The notes below the pieces were generated by a model that had not been told where the DNA came from, did not search any database, and worked only from the letters and a program-made list of their open reading frames with translations. Positions 1 to 8,013 of a stretch of 57,852 nt of DNA are shown here, piece after piece. Each line of letters opens with the position of its first letter. The stretch's first letter is position 1. The DNA is from Oscillospiraceae bacterium (GTDB lineage: Bacteria > Bacillota > Clostridia > Oscillospirales > Acutalibacteraceae). The translations under genes were made by a program, and so were the position numbers. The DNA lies in contig SVPY01000014.1 of assembly GCA_015065615.1 (NCBI GenBank), forward strand, positions 1 through 57,852, read 5' to 3'.

Positions 1-1
1 T

Positions 2-208
2 AATATGAAGGCAAGCAAGGAGGAATTTTTCCGCGTTTTAAAAGAAGAGGCTGAAAAGGAATTCGACCCCATGGATTTAGTATATAAGGGCGAAGTTCCC
101 CTTTTTGAAAAATACGATGAATTTTTACCCGAGGAGCTTGTTAAAAAAGGCTTTGCCTACGGAATTTTAGGCATCGATGAAATGAAAAACAGAATAAAAG
201 AGTGGTAA
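2..208 (+). CDS. C-terminal end of a helicase-like protein (5' truncated by window)
   Basis: Only the last 68 or so codons are present. The frame is open to the left edge, so the first ATG at 5 is probably internal. The tail contains a KYDEFLPEELVKKGFAYG stretch, which I recognise as like the C-terminus of Lhr/DEAD-type helicases, where a KYDEYLPEELL motif occurs close to the end. No catalytic motif lies inside the window, so the assignment rests on this one tail motif. The gene ends 75 bases before the next start and no terminator is seen between them. Confidence 0.5.
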   Translation, partial: NMKASKEEFFRVLKEEAEKEFDPMDLVYKGEVPLFEKYDEFLPEELVKKGFAYGILGIDEMKNRIKEW

Positions 209-283
209 AAATTTTCTGTTTATAATTATTTTGACTGTTTTATAAAAAATTTCCCATTAGCCTGAATTTTGGAAGGTGTTATT

Positions 284-721
284 ATGTACAGAGAACTGCT
301 TGAAAAATTTACGGCAGGAAGCCGTTGGGCAAAGGTACAAGAGCTTTGCTCTGAGGAAGAAATACAGAAAGCCGAAAAATACGTAGGCTTCAAATTCCCC
401 CAAGAGCTCAAAGCATTACTGAGTGAAACAAACGGCGACCATTGGTTTTTGCTTTCGGCAGAAGAAATTATTGACCTCGTAAAAGGAAACAGAGAGATTA
501 TTCCCGAATATCTTGACCCAGATGAATTTGAAGAAAAGGTCAACCGCTTTATTTTCTTTGCCACCAACGGCTGCGGTGATTATTATTGCTACCGCGTTCT
601 TGAAAACGGCGAAACAGATTCCTCTGCAATTTACATCTGGGAGCACGAATGCTTTGAAATCCGCAAGGTTGCAGAGAATATGACGGATTTGATAACCAAG
701 TATTATAACGATGAAGTGTAA
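284..721 (+). CDS. SMI1/KNR4 (SUKH) family protein
   Basis: A small soluble protein of 145 residues. The early segment, with an acidic pair followed by GFKFPQELKALLSETNGD, is the hallmark of the SMI1/KNR4 (SUKH) fold: short helices, then an 'LP.ELK.ll..tNG' turn. A later F-F-A-T-N-G-C-G-D strand fits as well. SUKH proteins often act as immunity proteins to secreted toxins, but no toxin gene sits beside it, so its role is open. I chose ATG 284 because GGAAGG at 271-276 is well placed for it. An upstream TTG at 269 overlaps that ribosome binding site and is unlikely. It is followed by about 140 bases with no recognisable content and then a bidirectional terminator. Confidence 0.75.
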   Translation: MYRELLEKFTAGSRWAKVQELCSEEEIQKAEKYVGFKFPQELKALLSETNGDHWFLLSAEEIIDLVKGNREIIPEYLDPDEFEEKVNRFIFFATNGCGDYYCYRVLENGETDSSAIYIWEHECFEIRKVAENMTDLITKYYNDEV

Positions 722-862
722 TTCTTGAAAATTAATTTTGCTGTGAAAAAAGGTAAACTTGAATTTTGGAGCTGTCCATGACTTTACTTGCCCGTCAAGT
801 GGAAAGAACTATATGTTATTCCCGATTAGCACTAATTAAACAAATTCCGATTTATCAAATAA

Positions 863-900
863 AAAGACCAGGTACCTTAAAAGTACTTGGTCTTTCGTTT
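863..900. terminator. Bidirectional intrinsic terminator between convergent genes
   Basis: Bases 863-875 pair with 883-895 (AAAGACCA with TGGTCTTT, plus GTAC with GTAC) around a short loop. T-rich tracts follow on both strands. It lies between the SUKH gene and the convergent GxGYxYP gene. Confidence 0.8.
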
Positions 901-902
901 TA

Positions 903-937
903 TTTAGTTTAGTTTAGTTTAGTTTAGCTTAGTTTAA
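903..937. repeat. Pentanucleotide TTTAG tandem repeat
   Basis: Five perfect TTTAG units (903-927) are followed by one CTTAG and one TTTAA unit. The last unit overlaps the stop codon of the minus-strand gene ending at 934. It is a microsatellite that could slip during replication. Changes in unit number would fall just downstream of the coding region and would probably not affect the protein. Confidence 0.85.
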
Positions 938-2931
938 ATTCTGCCGTAAATTTCTACGTCTCCGATTCTGACTATTCCGTCCTCGCCGCCTTCAAGAACG
1001 CTAAGCTTAATAAATTTCGCTTCTTTATCCAAAAATTCGCAGTCAATAATATTTGAAGTATCGCTGTCGCGTGAATCAATAAGCTCATAGTTTACGCCGT
1101 CAAGGCTGCAGCTAATTGTGAAAGCCTTATTATTGCGGGATTTATCCTCGTCGTTTACGCCTGCATTTTTAATTACGTAGCGGTTAATGGTGTAAACTCT
1201 GCCAAGGTCGATGATGAAATCCTGGGCGCCTGCTTCTTTAGCTTCCCACATATTTTTGCCGTAGGGGCTGCCGTTTAAGATAACCGATGCATCCTCGCCC
1301 TTATTGGTTGCCTTAGCATCGGGGGAGAGAGCAAGGTTAAATGCAAGACCGTTTGCCTCGTTATAGAGGGCAAAGAAGTGGTCACCACGAAGAATTTCAA
1401 CCTTACCGGGCTGCATCTCGTTAAGAATATCTACGAGAGCCTTCATATTCTGGGGAGTGAGAGACCATGTAACGCCCTGAGTAGCAAAGAACATAGGCTT
1501 ACTTCCGTCAAATGCCATAATCTTATCTTTAATCATAGCCACAATATCTTCAATTTTTTCAGCGTAGGCGGGGCGGTTGGGGATAAACGCCATACGGTCT
1601 CTCTCTGTGTATACGGGAACCTCGCAGGGCTTCTGGAACCAGTCCTCGGTGGTTACTCCGTAAAGACCTCTTGCATAGTGGGCGTAGCAGTAGCGGTGCA
1701 TTCCGTTAAGCTTATCCCACGCAGTTACAACTCTTATACCGTTCTTAATAAAGTAGCGGTTACTAAGCTGCATATATTTATCCATATGCCACTTCTCGCT
1801 CATATTCAGTACGTTATTGTGCTCGTCGAAAAGAAGGGCATAGCCAAGACCTGAAGGGCCTGAACAGAAGCAGTCGTTTTCGCTTGCGGTATCGTAGAAG
1901 TAGTTAAGAAGACCGGGGCCGATGTCCACAAGACCGGGGCTTACAGTCCAGTTAAGGGGCACGCTGCCTCTGCCTTCGTTTATCCACAATTCGCTCATTC
2001 TGTGCTGGCAGTACTGAACGTTATCGCCGTCAGAAAGGAATATGGCAAGGTAAATCTTATTTTCAAGCTTAGGCTTCTTGGGTACTGCAGGAATGTGCAT
2101 AATATGCTCAAATGAAGCGTAAACTGTGCTGTTATCGTAGAAATCAGAAGGAATAGTGGAAACGCCGTGCTTTGTGCCTGCGCCAATACCCGATCTCTCC
2201 TCGGGCCACCAACCTAAAATAATGCTGTGACCTGAAGGTAAGTGCTTTAAAAATTTATGAAGGATAACTTCTTCCTCTTCAATTCTTGCATCCAGCCATA
2301 CTATAGCGCCGCCTACCGCAGCCGCCATATCGCGTACGAAGGAAGTGTGAATCATAGGAGAGAGGCTGAAGAAAATTCTCTTACTGCACTTATCAAAATA
2401 ATTATCGTAAAGGTAATTGTAAATATCCTTATGGTCGCGGAATTTAAGGGAAGTTAAATCCTCAGTAACGGGCAGTTCGATTCCGTGTTCTTTCATAAGC
2501 TCATAAAGTCTTACGTCCACAGGAATAGCATCGCTGAAGTTAGCAACAGAGGCTGCTAAGTTTGCATAGTGAGGGTTTCTGCCAGCGTAAAGTACCACGC
2601 CCTTAATAGCATCCTGGTACTTCTTAATAAGTTCAAAGGGAGAATCAATGAGGTTTGTTTTTATGCCGAGTCTCTGGGGCCATGTGTAAGTACCTTCAAT
2701 AAGAGCATTGGAGCTGAAAAGTATAATTTTCGGCTTAACCTTATTTACCTGACCCTGAAGCGCGGTAAGGGCAATTTTTACGTTATTTGAGTAAATTTCC
2801 AGATTCAATGCGTCAAGCTCGCCTTCAATTTTCGCAAATGAGGGAATAGCCTGCCATTCGGGCCAGTAAAGACCTTCCGCGGGAGTTTTGTAGTTTTCAT
2901 AGTCGTGATTGCGGTTTTTAAGTAAGTTCAT
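934..2931 (-). CDS. GxGYxYP family protein with C-terminal discoidin domain
   Basis: A 665-residue protein. Its N-terminus (GLYWPEWQAIPSFAKIEG) and central block (LSDGDNVQYCQHRM, then SGPSGLGYALLFDE) match the GxGYxYP_N and GxGYxYP families, which are putative glycoside-hydrolase-like proteins from gut bacteria. From about residue 525 to the end a beta-sandwich of the F5/8 type C (discoidin, CBM32-like) kind follows, with SRNNKAFTISCSLDGVNYEL and a final VRIGDVEIYG strand. The name-giving motif is altered: GLGYALL instead of G-x-G-Y-x-Y-P. There is no signal peptide, so it appears cytoplasmic, which is odd for a protein with a carbohydrate-binding-like domain. A promoter TTGTAA-N17-TAAAAT and an AGGAGG site precede it. 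Substrate unknown. Confidence 0.75.
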   Translation of the reverse strand: MNLLKNRNHDYENYKTPAEGLYWPEWQAIPSFAKIEGELDALNLEIYSNNVKIALTALQGQVNKVKPKIILFSSNALIEGTYTWPQRLGIKTNLIDSPFELIKKYQDAIKGVVLYAGRNPHYANLAASVANFSDAIPVDVRLYELMKEHGIELPVTEDLTSLKFRDHKDIYNYLYDNYFDKCSKRIFFSLSPMIHTSFVRDMAAAVGGAIVWLDARIEEEEVILHKFLKHLPSGHSIILGWWPEERSGIGAGTKHGVSTIPSDFYDNSTVYASFEHIMHIPAVPKKPKLENKIYLAIFLSDGDNVQYCQHRMSELWINEGRGSVPLNWTVSPGLVDIGPGLLNYFYDTASENDCFCSGPSGLGYALLFDEHNNVLNMSEKWHMDKYMQLSNRYFIKNGIRVVTAWDKLNGMHRYCYAHYARGLYGVTTEDWFQKPCEVPVYTERDRMAFIPNRPAYAEKIEDIVAMIKDKIMAFDGSKPMFFATQGVTWSLTPQNMKALVDILNEMQPGKVEILRGDHFFALYNEANGLAFNLALSPDAKATNKGEDASVILNGSPYGKNMWEAKEAGAQDFIIDLGRVYTINRYVIKNAGVNDEDKSRNNKAFTISCSLDGVNYELIDSRDSDTSNIIDCEFLDKEAKFIKLSVLEGGEDGIVRIGDVEIYGRI

Positions 2932-3078
2932 TTCCTTTTCCTCCTTAATAGAGTTTAAATCTAAAATGATTTTATCATTATAAATTAATAGTTACAATGC
3001 ACTAATTTAATATGATGGTTGCATAATTTTCATTTTTATACCGCTAAAAAAATAAATTTTAAAATATGAAATTTATAT

Positions 3079-3113
3079 GCTGTTTTGATGCTGTTTGGAT
3101 GTATGTGTATGCT
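3079..3113 (+). promoter_or_regulatory. 11-bp direct repeats upstream of a -10 box (lipoprotein 1 promoter)
   Basis: GCTGTTTTGAT (3079-3089) and GCTGTTTGGAT (3090-3100) abut head to tail, 7 bases ahead of a TATGCT -10 box (3108-3113). A weaker unit may precede them at 3068-3078. The same arrangement, with the same 7-base gap, lies before the paralogous gene at 5096. Period and position resemble sites of OmpR/PhoB-type response regulators that replace the -35 element. Confidence 0.6.
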
Positions 3114-3158
3114 AACATATAGAAAAAGAAAGGAAGCCGAAAGGCTAAGGTGAAAAAA

Positions 3159-4142
3159 ATGAGAAAGATTACCGCGCTTATTTTATCAGTTCTTTTAATT
3201 TCAGGTTTGTTTTTAACTGCCTGCCAGAACGGAGCCATTATAAATTCGGAGAATAACTCTGTCAGCGAATCCGTAAGCGAAGCCGATAATAAGGCAGAAA
3301 GCGAAAAGGAAACCGAAATAAAAGAAACAAGCGAAAAAACCGAAACCGAGGAAAATAAAGAGGAATCTGTAGCATCCGATGAAACAGAAGAAAAGGAAGA
3401 GGCTGCAGAAACCCGGACCGAAGAAGCTAATGAAAAAACCGAAACGAAAGATCTATCCTCCGACGTTACCGCGGATGTTTACCTGAAAGTAACAAATCCC
3501 GAGGTTTTACAGGTTCAGGTAGACGAAAACGGTGTAGGTTATCACAACGTACCGACAATCACCTCCGATATGGTGGAATTTAAAAATATCGGTGATACCT
3601 TCAAAGGCTGGGTGAAAATCGAATACGATGAAGAAAACAAATCAATTCACGGTTACGAAGGTATATATTTTACTTTAAATTCTGTAGAGCTTTACGAAAG
3701 CGTTAATGACGCGGAGCTTGACCCAAACGGTAAATTGCTCTACGAGAGCTATTTTGATGAAAATAATATGTTTATCCTTTGCGACGTAACTGCAAAATAT
3801 ATAGCTCCCGAAGGCGGCGAGAAGAAAATAATCTGCAGCGTTACAGAGCTTGAAGGCGCCCATCTTGAAGAAATAAATAAAGAAACCGAAACCGGAATGA
3901 TGATTCCTCTCGTTGCTTATTGCAGTGACCTTCCCAAAGGCGACAGCGAGTTGCTTTTAAATTCCAATCAGGGCTTCAGATTCCAGATTAACGACGGCGA
4001 AAGCATCACGTTTCAGATCGGCATTATTGCAAACAGAGCTTACGTAGAGAGTAAGAACGTATTTTTAAGCGTTAACTACGTATTCCCAACGCTTGTAGAG
4101 GATTTCAGACATAAGTATTTCGTTATTTTCCCCGAGGAATAA
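3159..4142 (+). CDS. Lipoprotein, paralogue 1 (unknown function)
   Basis: A predicted surface lipoprotein. A lysine-rich start and hydrophobic helix run into the lipobox LTAC, with the acylated Cys near residue 22. An approximately 85-residue linker made almost entirely of Glu, Lys, Ser and Thr follows. The folded part carries FKNIGDTFKGWVKIEYDEEN, a GIYFTLNSVELYESVNDAELD block and LLNSNQGFRFQINDGESI near the end. These blocks recur in the gene at 5096, so the two are paralogues. I do not recognise the family. Start ATG 3159 is preferred over an upstream GTG at 3150 because AAGG at 3145-3148 is spaced 10 bases from the ATG. It ends just before a strong terminator. Confidence 0.75.
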   Translation: MRKITALILSVLLISGLFLTACQNGAIINSENNSVSESVSEADNKAESEKETEIKETSEKTETEENKEESVASDETEEKEEAAETRTEEANEKTETKDLSSDVTADVYLKVTNPEVLQVQVDENGVGYHNVPTITSDMVEFKNIGDTFKGWVKIEYDEENKSIHGYEGIYFTLNSVELYESVNDAELDPNGKLLYESYFDENNMFILCDVTAKYIAPEGGEKKIICSVTELEGAHLEEINKETETGMMIPLVAYCSDLPKGDSELLLNSNQGFRFQINDGESITFQIGIIANRAYVESKNVFLSVNYVFPTLVEDFRHKYFVIFPEE

Positions 4143-4178
4143 AAGAAAAAGGAGAGCTTTAAGTTCTCCTTTTTCTTT
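4142..4178 (+). terminator. Intrinsic terminator after lipoprotein 1
   Basis: A perfect 14-bp stem (4142-4155 with 4165-4178) around a 9-base loop. The right arm ends in a T-rich run. Confidence 0.85.
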
Positions 4179-4306
4179 GCGCAAATTATAAATTAAAAGA
4201 TTTTTATTATTGAACGAAAAATTGTTTTGGGAAAAATTAAATTATTAACTATTTAGATGCCTTTTTGATACTTTTTTGTGTTATAATTTAAGAAAATAAA
4301 GGGAAA

Positions 4307-4996
4307 GTGAAAAAAGATATGAAAAAAGGTAGATTAAAAATAGTTTTAATTATAATTTTAATAGTTTTGTTACTGCCCGTTGTGGTTTTATTGAGCCTTA
4401 ATTCAGTTGTGGTAAACGGTCAGGCTTCAAAAATAATCAGCCCCGAAGAAGCTTATAAAATGGAAAACGCAGACTGTATTTTGGTTCTCGGCTGCGGTGT
4501 AAAAGATAATGGCGTGCCCAGCGATATGCTCCGCGACAGATTAATCAGAAGCGTAGACCTTTATAAAAATAACGCCGCGCCAAAGCTTTTAATGAGCGGC
4601 GACCACGGGAAAACCGACTATAACGAAGTAGGAACTATGAAAAATTTCGCCATAGATTCGGGAATTGATTCCGAGGATATTTTTATGGATCACGCAGGCT
4701 TTTCCACCTACGAAAGTATATACAGAGCAAAGGAAATTTTCGGCGCCGAGAAAATAATAATAGTTTCTCAGGAATATCATCTTTATAGAGCCTTACATAT
4801 TGCCGAAAGCTTTGGTCTCGAAGCTTTTGGAGTTGCGGCGGATTACCACACTTACGGCGGACAAGCCTATAGAGAAGTAAGGGAAATTTTAGCAAGAGCT
4901 AAGGATTTTGCTACTTCTGTTTTCAAGCCGAAACCAACTTATCTTGGTGAATTTATTTCCATAAAAGGTGACGGAAATTTAACTAATGATTATTAA
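4307..4996 (+). CDS. YdcF/SanA-like DUF218 membrane protein
   Basis: A 229-residue protein with one N-terminal membrane helix (about residues 10-32) and a DUF218 domain outside the membrane: CILVLGCGV near residue 58, DRLIRSVDLYKN, LLMSGDHG, then the family's STYESIYRAKEIF and VSQEYHLYRAL blocks. Family members such as SanA influence envelope permeability, but their chemistry is not settled. It sits between two paralogous lipoproteins, which supports an envelope role. GTG 4307 is close to GGG at 4301-4303; ATG 4319 is an alternative start. A TATAAT box lies at 4282-4287. The upstream sequence has T-rich, weakly 11-bp-periodic units at a different spacing from those of the lipoproteins. Confidence 0.8.
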   Translation: MKKDMKKGRLKIVLIIILIVLLLPVVVLLSLNSVVVNGQASKIISPEEAYKMENADCILVLGCGVKDNGVPSDMLRDRLIRSVDLYKNNAAPKLLMSGDHGKTDYNEVGTMKNFAIDSGIDSEDIFMDHAGFSTYESIYRAKEIFGAEKIIIVSQEYHLYRALHIAESFGLEAFGVAADYHTYGGQAYREVREILARAKDFATSVFKPKPTYLGEFISIKGDGNLTNDY

Positions 4997-5001
4997 ATTA
5001 T

Positions 5002-5058
5002 GCAGTTTTTATGCTGTTTGGATGCCGTTTGGATGCTGTTTGGATGAAACGGTATGAT
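5002..5058 (+). promoter_or_regulatory. Four 11-bp direct repeats upstream of a -10 box (lipoprotein 2 promoter)
   Basis: Units GCAGTTTTTAT (5002-5012), GCTGTTTGGAT (5013-5023), GCCGTTTGGAT (5024-5034) and GCTGTTTGGAT (5035-5045) run without gaps, then 7 bases, then TATGAT (5053-5058). No separate -35 box is needed, as is typical when a response regulator recruits polymerase. Confidence 0.65.
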
Positions 5059-5095
5059 AAAATTAAAACACGAACCGAAAAAGAGGTATAAAAAT

Positions 5096-6019
5096 ATGAA
5101 AAGAAAATTATTGTTGGTTTTAAGTTTGGTTCTTGTTTTCGCTTTAATTCTCACAGCCTGCCAGGGTGGCACTGAAGAAACTGCAAATACTTCGGTAAGT
5201 AATGCGGAAAGCGAAACTGAGAGCAAAACCGAAAACAAAGAAGAAATTAAACAGGAAGAAAAAGAAGAGGTGAAAGATGAAACTTCTGAATTACCCCCTG
5301 AATCCGAAACTGATGTGGAGGAAGTAACCGAGGAGGAAATAAATAAGGAAGTGGACTACAAAAACACAGTTTTTAAACGTAGTGAAAATTATGACCAGAA
5401 TAAGCTTTATGTAAAAACTTCCGATGAAATTATGTTTAAGGGTATAGGTGAAACCTTTGAAGGCTGGATAAAAATATCAGACGGTGAATATGAGAACGTA
5501 AGAGGTACCGAAGGAGTTTACTATACCCTTAACAGTGTTAAAGTTTATGACAGCATAAACGATGCTGAGCTTGACCCCAAGGGTACAATTGCATTGGAAT
5601 CAAAAGAAGTTCTTGATAACAACACTTTTATTCTTTGTGATTTTACCGCTTACTACGAAAAGCCTGAAAACGGAAACGATACGGTAAGAGGTTCCGCTGA
5701 CCAGTTTATTCCCGAGTTTTTACTTGAAAAGAGCGAGGATAAAACCCTTTACGAGCAGGAAACAGAACTTGAAAACTTCATTCCCTATATTGTTTACTGT
5801 AGTAATATGCCCAAAGGCGACGATCAGGAGCTTTTAAATTCCAATCAGGGTTTCAGGTACGTAATTAACGACGGCGAATCCTTCAATTTCCAAGTAGGCC
5901 TTGTAGCAGGCGAAAAGTTTACCAAGGATAATAACGTTTACTTAATGGTAAATTACGTTCCGGGCGGATACCTTGAAGATTATACTTATAAATTCTTTAC
6001 TCTTTATCCTGAAAATTAA
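5096..6019 (+). CDS. Lipoprotein, paralogue 2 (unknown function)
   Basis: Paralogue of the gene at 3159. A signal peptide ends in the lipobox LTAC, followed by a Glu/Lys/Ser-rich linker of about 70 residues and a domain with MFKGIGETFEGWIKI, GVYYTLNSVKVYDSINDAEL and LLNSNQGFRYVINDGES. ATG 5096 is the likely start because AAGAGG at 5081-5086 precedes it. An in-frame ATG at 5054 lies inside the promoter -10 region and would put charged residues ahead of the signal peptide. Shared 11-bp promoter repeats suggest co-regulation with the first paralogue. Family unknown to me. Confidence 0.75.
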   Translation: MKRKLLLVLSLVLVFALILTACQGGTEETANTSVSNAESETESKTENKEEIKQEEKEEVKDETSELPPESETDVEEVTEEEINKEVDYKNTVFKRSENYDQNKLYVKTSDEIMFKGIGETFEGWIKISDGEYENVRGTEGVYYTLNSVKVYDSINDAELDPKGTIALESKEVLDNNTFILCDFTAYYEKPENGNDTVRGSADQFIPEFLLEKSEDKTLYEQETELENFIPYIVYCSNMPKGDDQELLNSNQGFRYVINDGESFNFQVGLVAGEKFTKDNNVYLMVNYVPGGYLEDYTYKFFTLYPEN

Positions 6020-6025
6020 AAGAAA

Positions 6026-6054
6026 AATCCCAGCCGAAAAGGTTGGGATTCTTT
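6026..6054. terminator. Bidirectional terminator
   Basis: Bases 6026-6035 pair with 6041-6050 (AATCCCAGCC with GGTTGGGATT) between convergent genes. T-rich stretches follow on the plus strand. Confidence 0.75.
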
Positions 6055-6057
6055 TAT

Positions 6058-7635
6058 TTATATCAGATGTTTAAGTGTAAGCTCAATTCGTGAATCAATA
6101 GAAACTTTACCAACACCGAAAATGCTTGTATCAAGAAGTCCGTGTGTAGCATCAATCCACTTTTTGTCTATTGAATTAATACCGTTTCTCATACCTAAAA
6201 CAGAGCCTACGGTAGCGCCGTTACAGTCGGTATCGAAGCCTGTTTCTACAGCCATACAAATGCTCTTGCCAAAGTTACCTTCACCGTAAAGAAGCGCCGC
6301 AGCTACTATCTCGGCGTTTGAAATAGTGTGGCACCAATGGTGCTGATCAAATTCATCCCAGCGTGTGTGAATGCCTTTGAAGCAATCATCTTTTGCTTTG
6401 CCATCCTTATATTCTTTAATTATATTTGCTATAGCTTCATAAAGGCGGCTGCATTCGGGAATTTCATTAATACCCGCTTCAATTATTTCGATAATATCGT
6501 CGGTTACTGCTGCTTTAGCAATCATAGCGGCAGCAAACATTTCACCGTAAATACCGTTCTTTACGTGGGAAATTGAAGCGTCGCGCCAAGCCATATCGGC
6601 AGCTTTTTCGGGGTCACCGGGGTTAATATAACCAAAGTAATCGCCTCTTATCTGGGCGCCGATCCATTCACGGTAGGGGTTTTTGTATGATGCGGATTCA
6701 GGAGGAATAAAGCCTTCTACAAAATTTTTGAAAGCTACACGCTCTGCGGTGCAGTAGGCGTTTTTAGGCTGCATATCCATCCAGAATCGGGAAACGTCGT
6801 AAGGAGTGAAATTTTTGCCGAACTTCTCAATAAGAAGCTGGTAAAGCACGGTGTAATTGGTGTCGTCATCCACAGGCATACAGGTGGAAATATCGCTGAA
6901 GCAGGGGTTATTGGCAGAATAATTATACTTAGCGCTTATTTCCTCAGTAATATCGGCGGATTTAATATACCTATACATAGGGAAGTTGTTTGTCTCCTTA
7001 AGGAAGGGGTGAAGCCAGTCGGTTCTTTTACCTTCCACAGGTTTACCTAAAAGGCAGCCGCATATTCTGCCGTACCAGGCGCCTTCTATTTTTTCTCTTA
7101 TATTTTCTTTGCAGTAGGGCACAGCTTCGTGAGATACGTTTGCTCTTAACTTTTTGATTTCATTCAAATTATTAGGCTCAGAATATTTATAATCCTTCCT
7201 GAGCTTAGAATTTAAAATAATATCGAATATTACGTCGGAAATATCTGCTTTATACTTGCTTTTTGGCATTTTGCTTACAGTAAGGAATAATTCCTTATAT
7301 TCCTCGATATCAAGACCTTCTTCTAAGCACTGCCTGTATTCCACGTCCAGCTGCTCTGAATAAAGCTCCCACACGAATAATTCGCTATATGCCGGTGTTA
7401 AACTTTTGTTGCCCATTAATTCTTCCTCCTGTCGTTTACTGCTGTCAAAAAGCAGGCGATCGGCTGAAACATTAAAGAAAACAGAAAGTTTAATTAAATT
7501 TTCAATATCAGGGTTGCTTTCACCTGACTCCCATTTTTGCACCGATTGCGGAGTGACGTTAAGTTTTTCGGAAAGCTTACTCTGTGAAATACCCGCTTCT
7601 TTTCTGAGTTTCCTTAAATTTTCTTTAAATCCCAT
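6058..7635 (-). CDS. XRE-type HTH fused to ADP-ribosylglycohydrolase
   Basis: A 525-residue fusion. Residues 1-65 form a Cro/CI (XRE) helix-turn-helix (AGISQSKLSEKLNVTPQSVQ, then W-E-S-G-E-S-N-P-D). Residues about 165-525 are an ADP-ribosylglycohydrolase: IEGAWYGRICGCLLGKPVEG at the start, a VDDDTNYT metal site near residue 253, and ETGFDTDCNGATVGSVLGM near residue 470. These acidic motifs hold the Mg pair that cleaves ADP-ribose from proteins or small molecules. The enzyme could act as a sensor that controls DNA binding, or the HTH may autoregulate; both are inferences. A TTGAAT-N17-TATAAT promoter and an AGGTGA site precede it. Its 5' neighbour is a duplicated regulator fragment, and its 3' end faces the lipoprotein operon. 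Confidence 0.85.
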   Translation of the reverse strand: MGFKENLRKLRKEAGISQSKLSEKLNVTPQSVQKWESGESNPDIENLIKLSVFFNVSADRLLFDSSKRQEEELMGNKSLTPAYSELFVWELYSEQLDVEYRQCLEEGLDIEEYKELFLTVSKMPKSKYKADISDVIFDIILNSKLRKDYKYSEPNNLNEIKKLRANVSHEAVPYCKENIREKIEGAWYGRICGCLLGKPVEGKRTDWLHPFLKETNNFPMYRYIKSADITEEISAKYNYSANNPCFSDISTCMPVDDDTNYTVLYQLLIEKFGKNFTPYDVSRFWMDMQPKNAYCTAERVAFKNFVEGFIPPESASYKNPYREWIGAQIRGDYFGYINPGDPEKAADMAWRDASISHVKNGIYGEMFAAAMIAKAAVTDDIIEIIEAGINEIPECSRLYEAIANIIKEYKDGKAKDDCFKGIHTRWDEFDQHHWCHTISNAEIVAAALLYGEGNFGKSICMAVETGFDTDCNGATVGSVLGMRNGINSIDKKWIDATHGLLDTSIFGVGKVSIDSRIELTLKHLI

Positions 7636-7770
7636 AAATTCACCTGCTTTAAAGTTTTTTTAATTATAACATTTGAAAATATATGATTCAATAGATAAAG
7701 TAATGTAAATTTTACAACTGATGGTTGTAGCTTTAAATATGCAGAATTTTATATCGGGAAAATGTATTAA

Positions 7771-7970
7771 AAATTCACATTTTATATTGACTTTATAATT
7801 AAAAAAACGCTATGCTCAAATAAAATTATAAGTAAAATACAGAAAATTCTGAATATCATATATAAATCAAACTGTTGCGAATATTCATATAGGAGGAAAT
7901 ATTCATATAGGAGGAAATATGGCGGTAAAAATTCTGGCTTTAGGTCACGGTGTAACAAAAAACTGGCACT
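7771..7970 (+). pseudogene. Duplicated promoter and first codons of the AraC gene at 10680
   Basis: This stretch repeats the promoter and 5' end of the AraC-type regulator. It has a TTGACT -35 box, a TATGCT -10 box, the shared CTGTTGCGAATATTCATATA leader, an AGGAGG site and the first 17 codons (MAVKILALGHGVTKNWH), then TAA. The leader carries an internal tandem duplication of about 19 bases that doubles the ribosome binding site. The copy ends abruptly beside the terminator of the next minus-strand gene. It is a direct repeat of about 10551-10730, so the 2.5-kb gene between them is bracketed by the two copies. The rest of the 7636-8013 gap holds only the promoter of the XRE fusion. Confidence 0.8.
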
Positions 7971-7973
7971 AAA

Positions 7974-8007
7974 AAACACCTGATTCAATAGTATAAATCA
8001 GGTGTTT
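7974..8007 (-). terminator. Terminator of the minus-strand gene at 8014
   Basis: AACACCTGATT (7975-7985) pairs with AATCAGGTGTT (7996-8006). A run of A on the plus strand, T on the transcript strand, follows in the direction of transcription. Confidence 0.8.
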
Positions 8008-8013
8008 AGTTAC

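Noticed and set aside
903-937. TTTAG repeats as a telomere-like or CRISPR-like array
   Set aside because: Five-base units without spacers beside a stop codon fit a simple microsatellite.
1378-1854. Plus-strand frame of 158 codons
   Set aside because: It lies antisense within the well-supported GxGYxYP gene, with no site or recognisable domain.
5002-5045. 11-bp repeats as a CRISPR array or plasmid iteron origin
   Set aside because: There are no spacers and no replication gene nearby, and the fixed distance to a -10 box points to promoter control.
7920-7973. 17-codon leader peptide regulating the next gene
   Set aside because: The codons are identical to the AraC start at 10680 and the next gene runs on the other strand, so a partial duplication explains it better.
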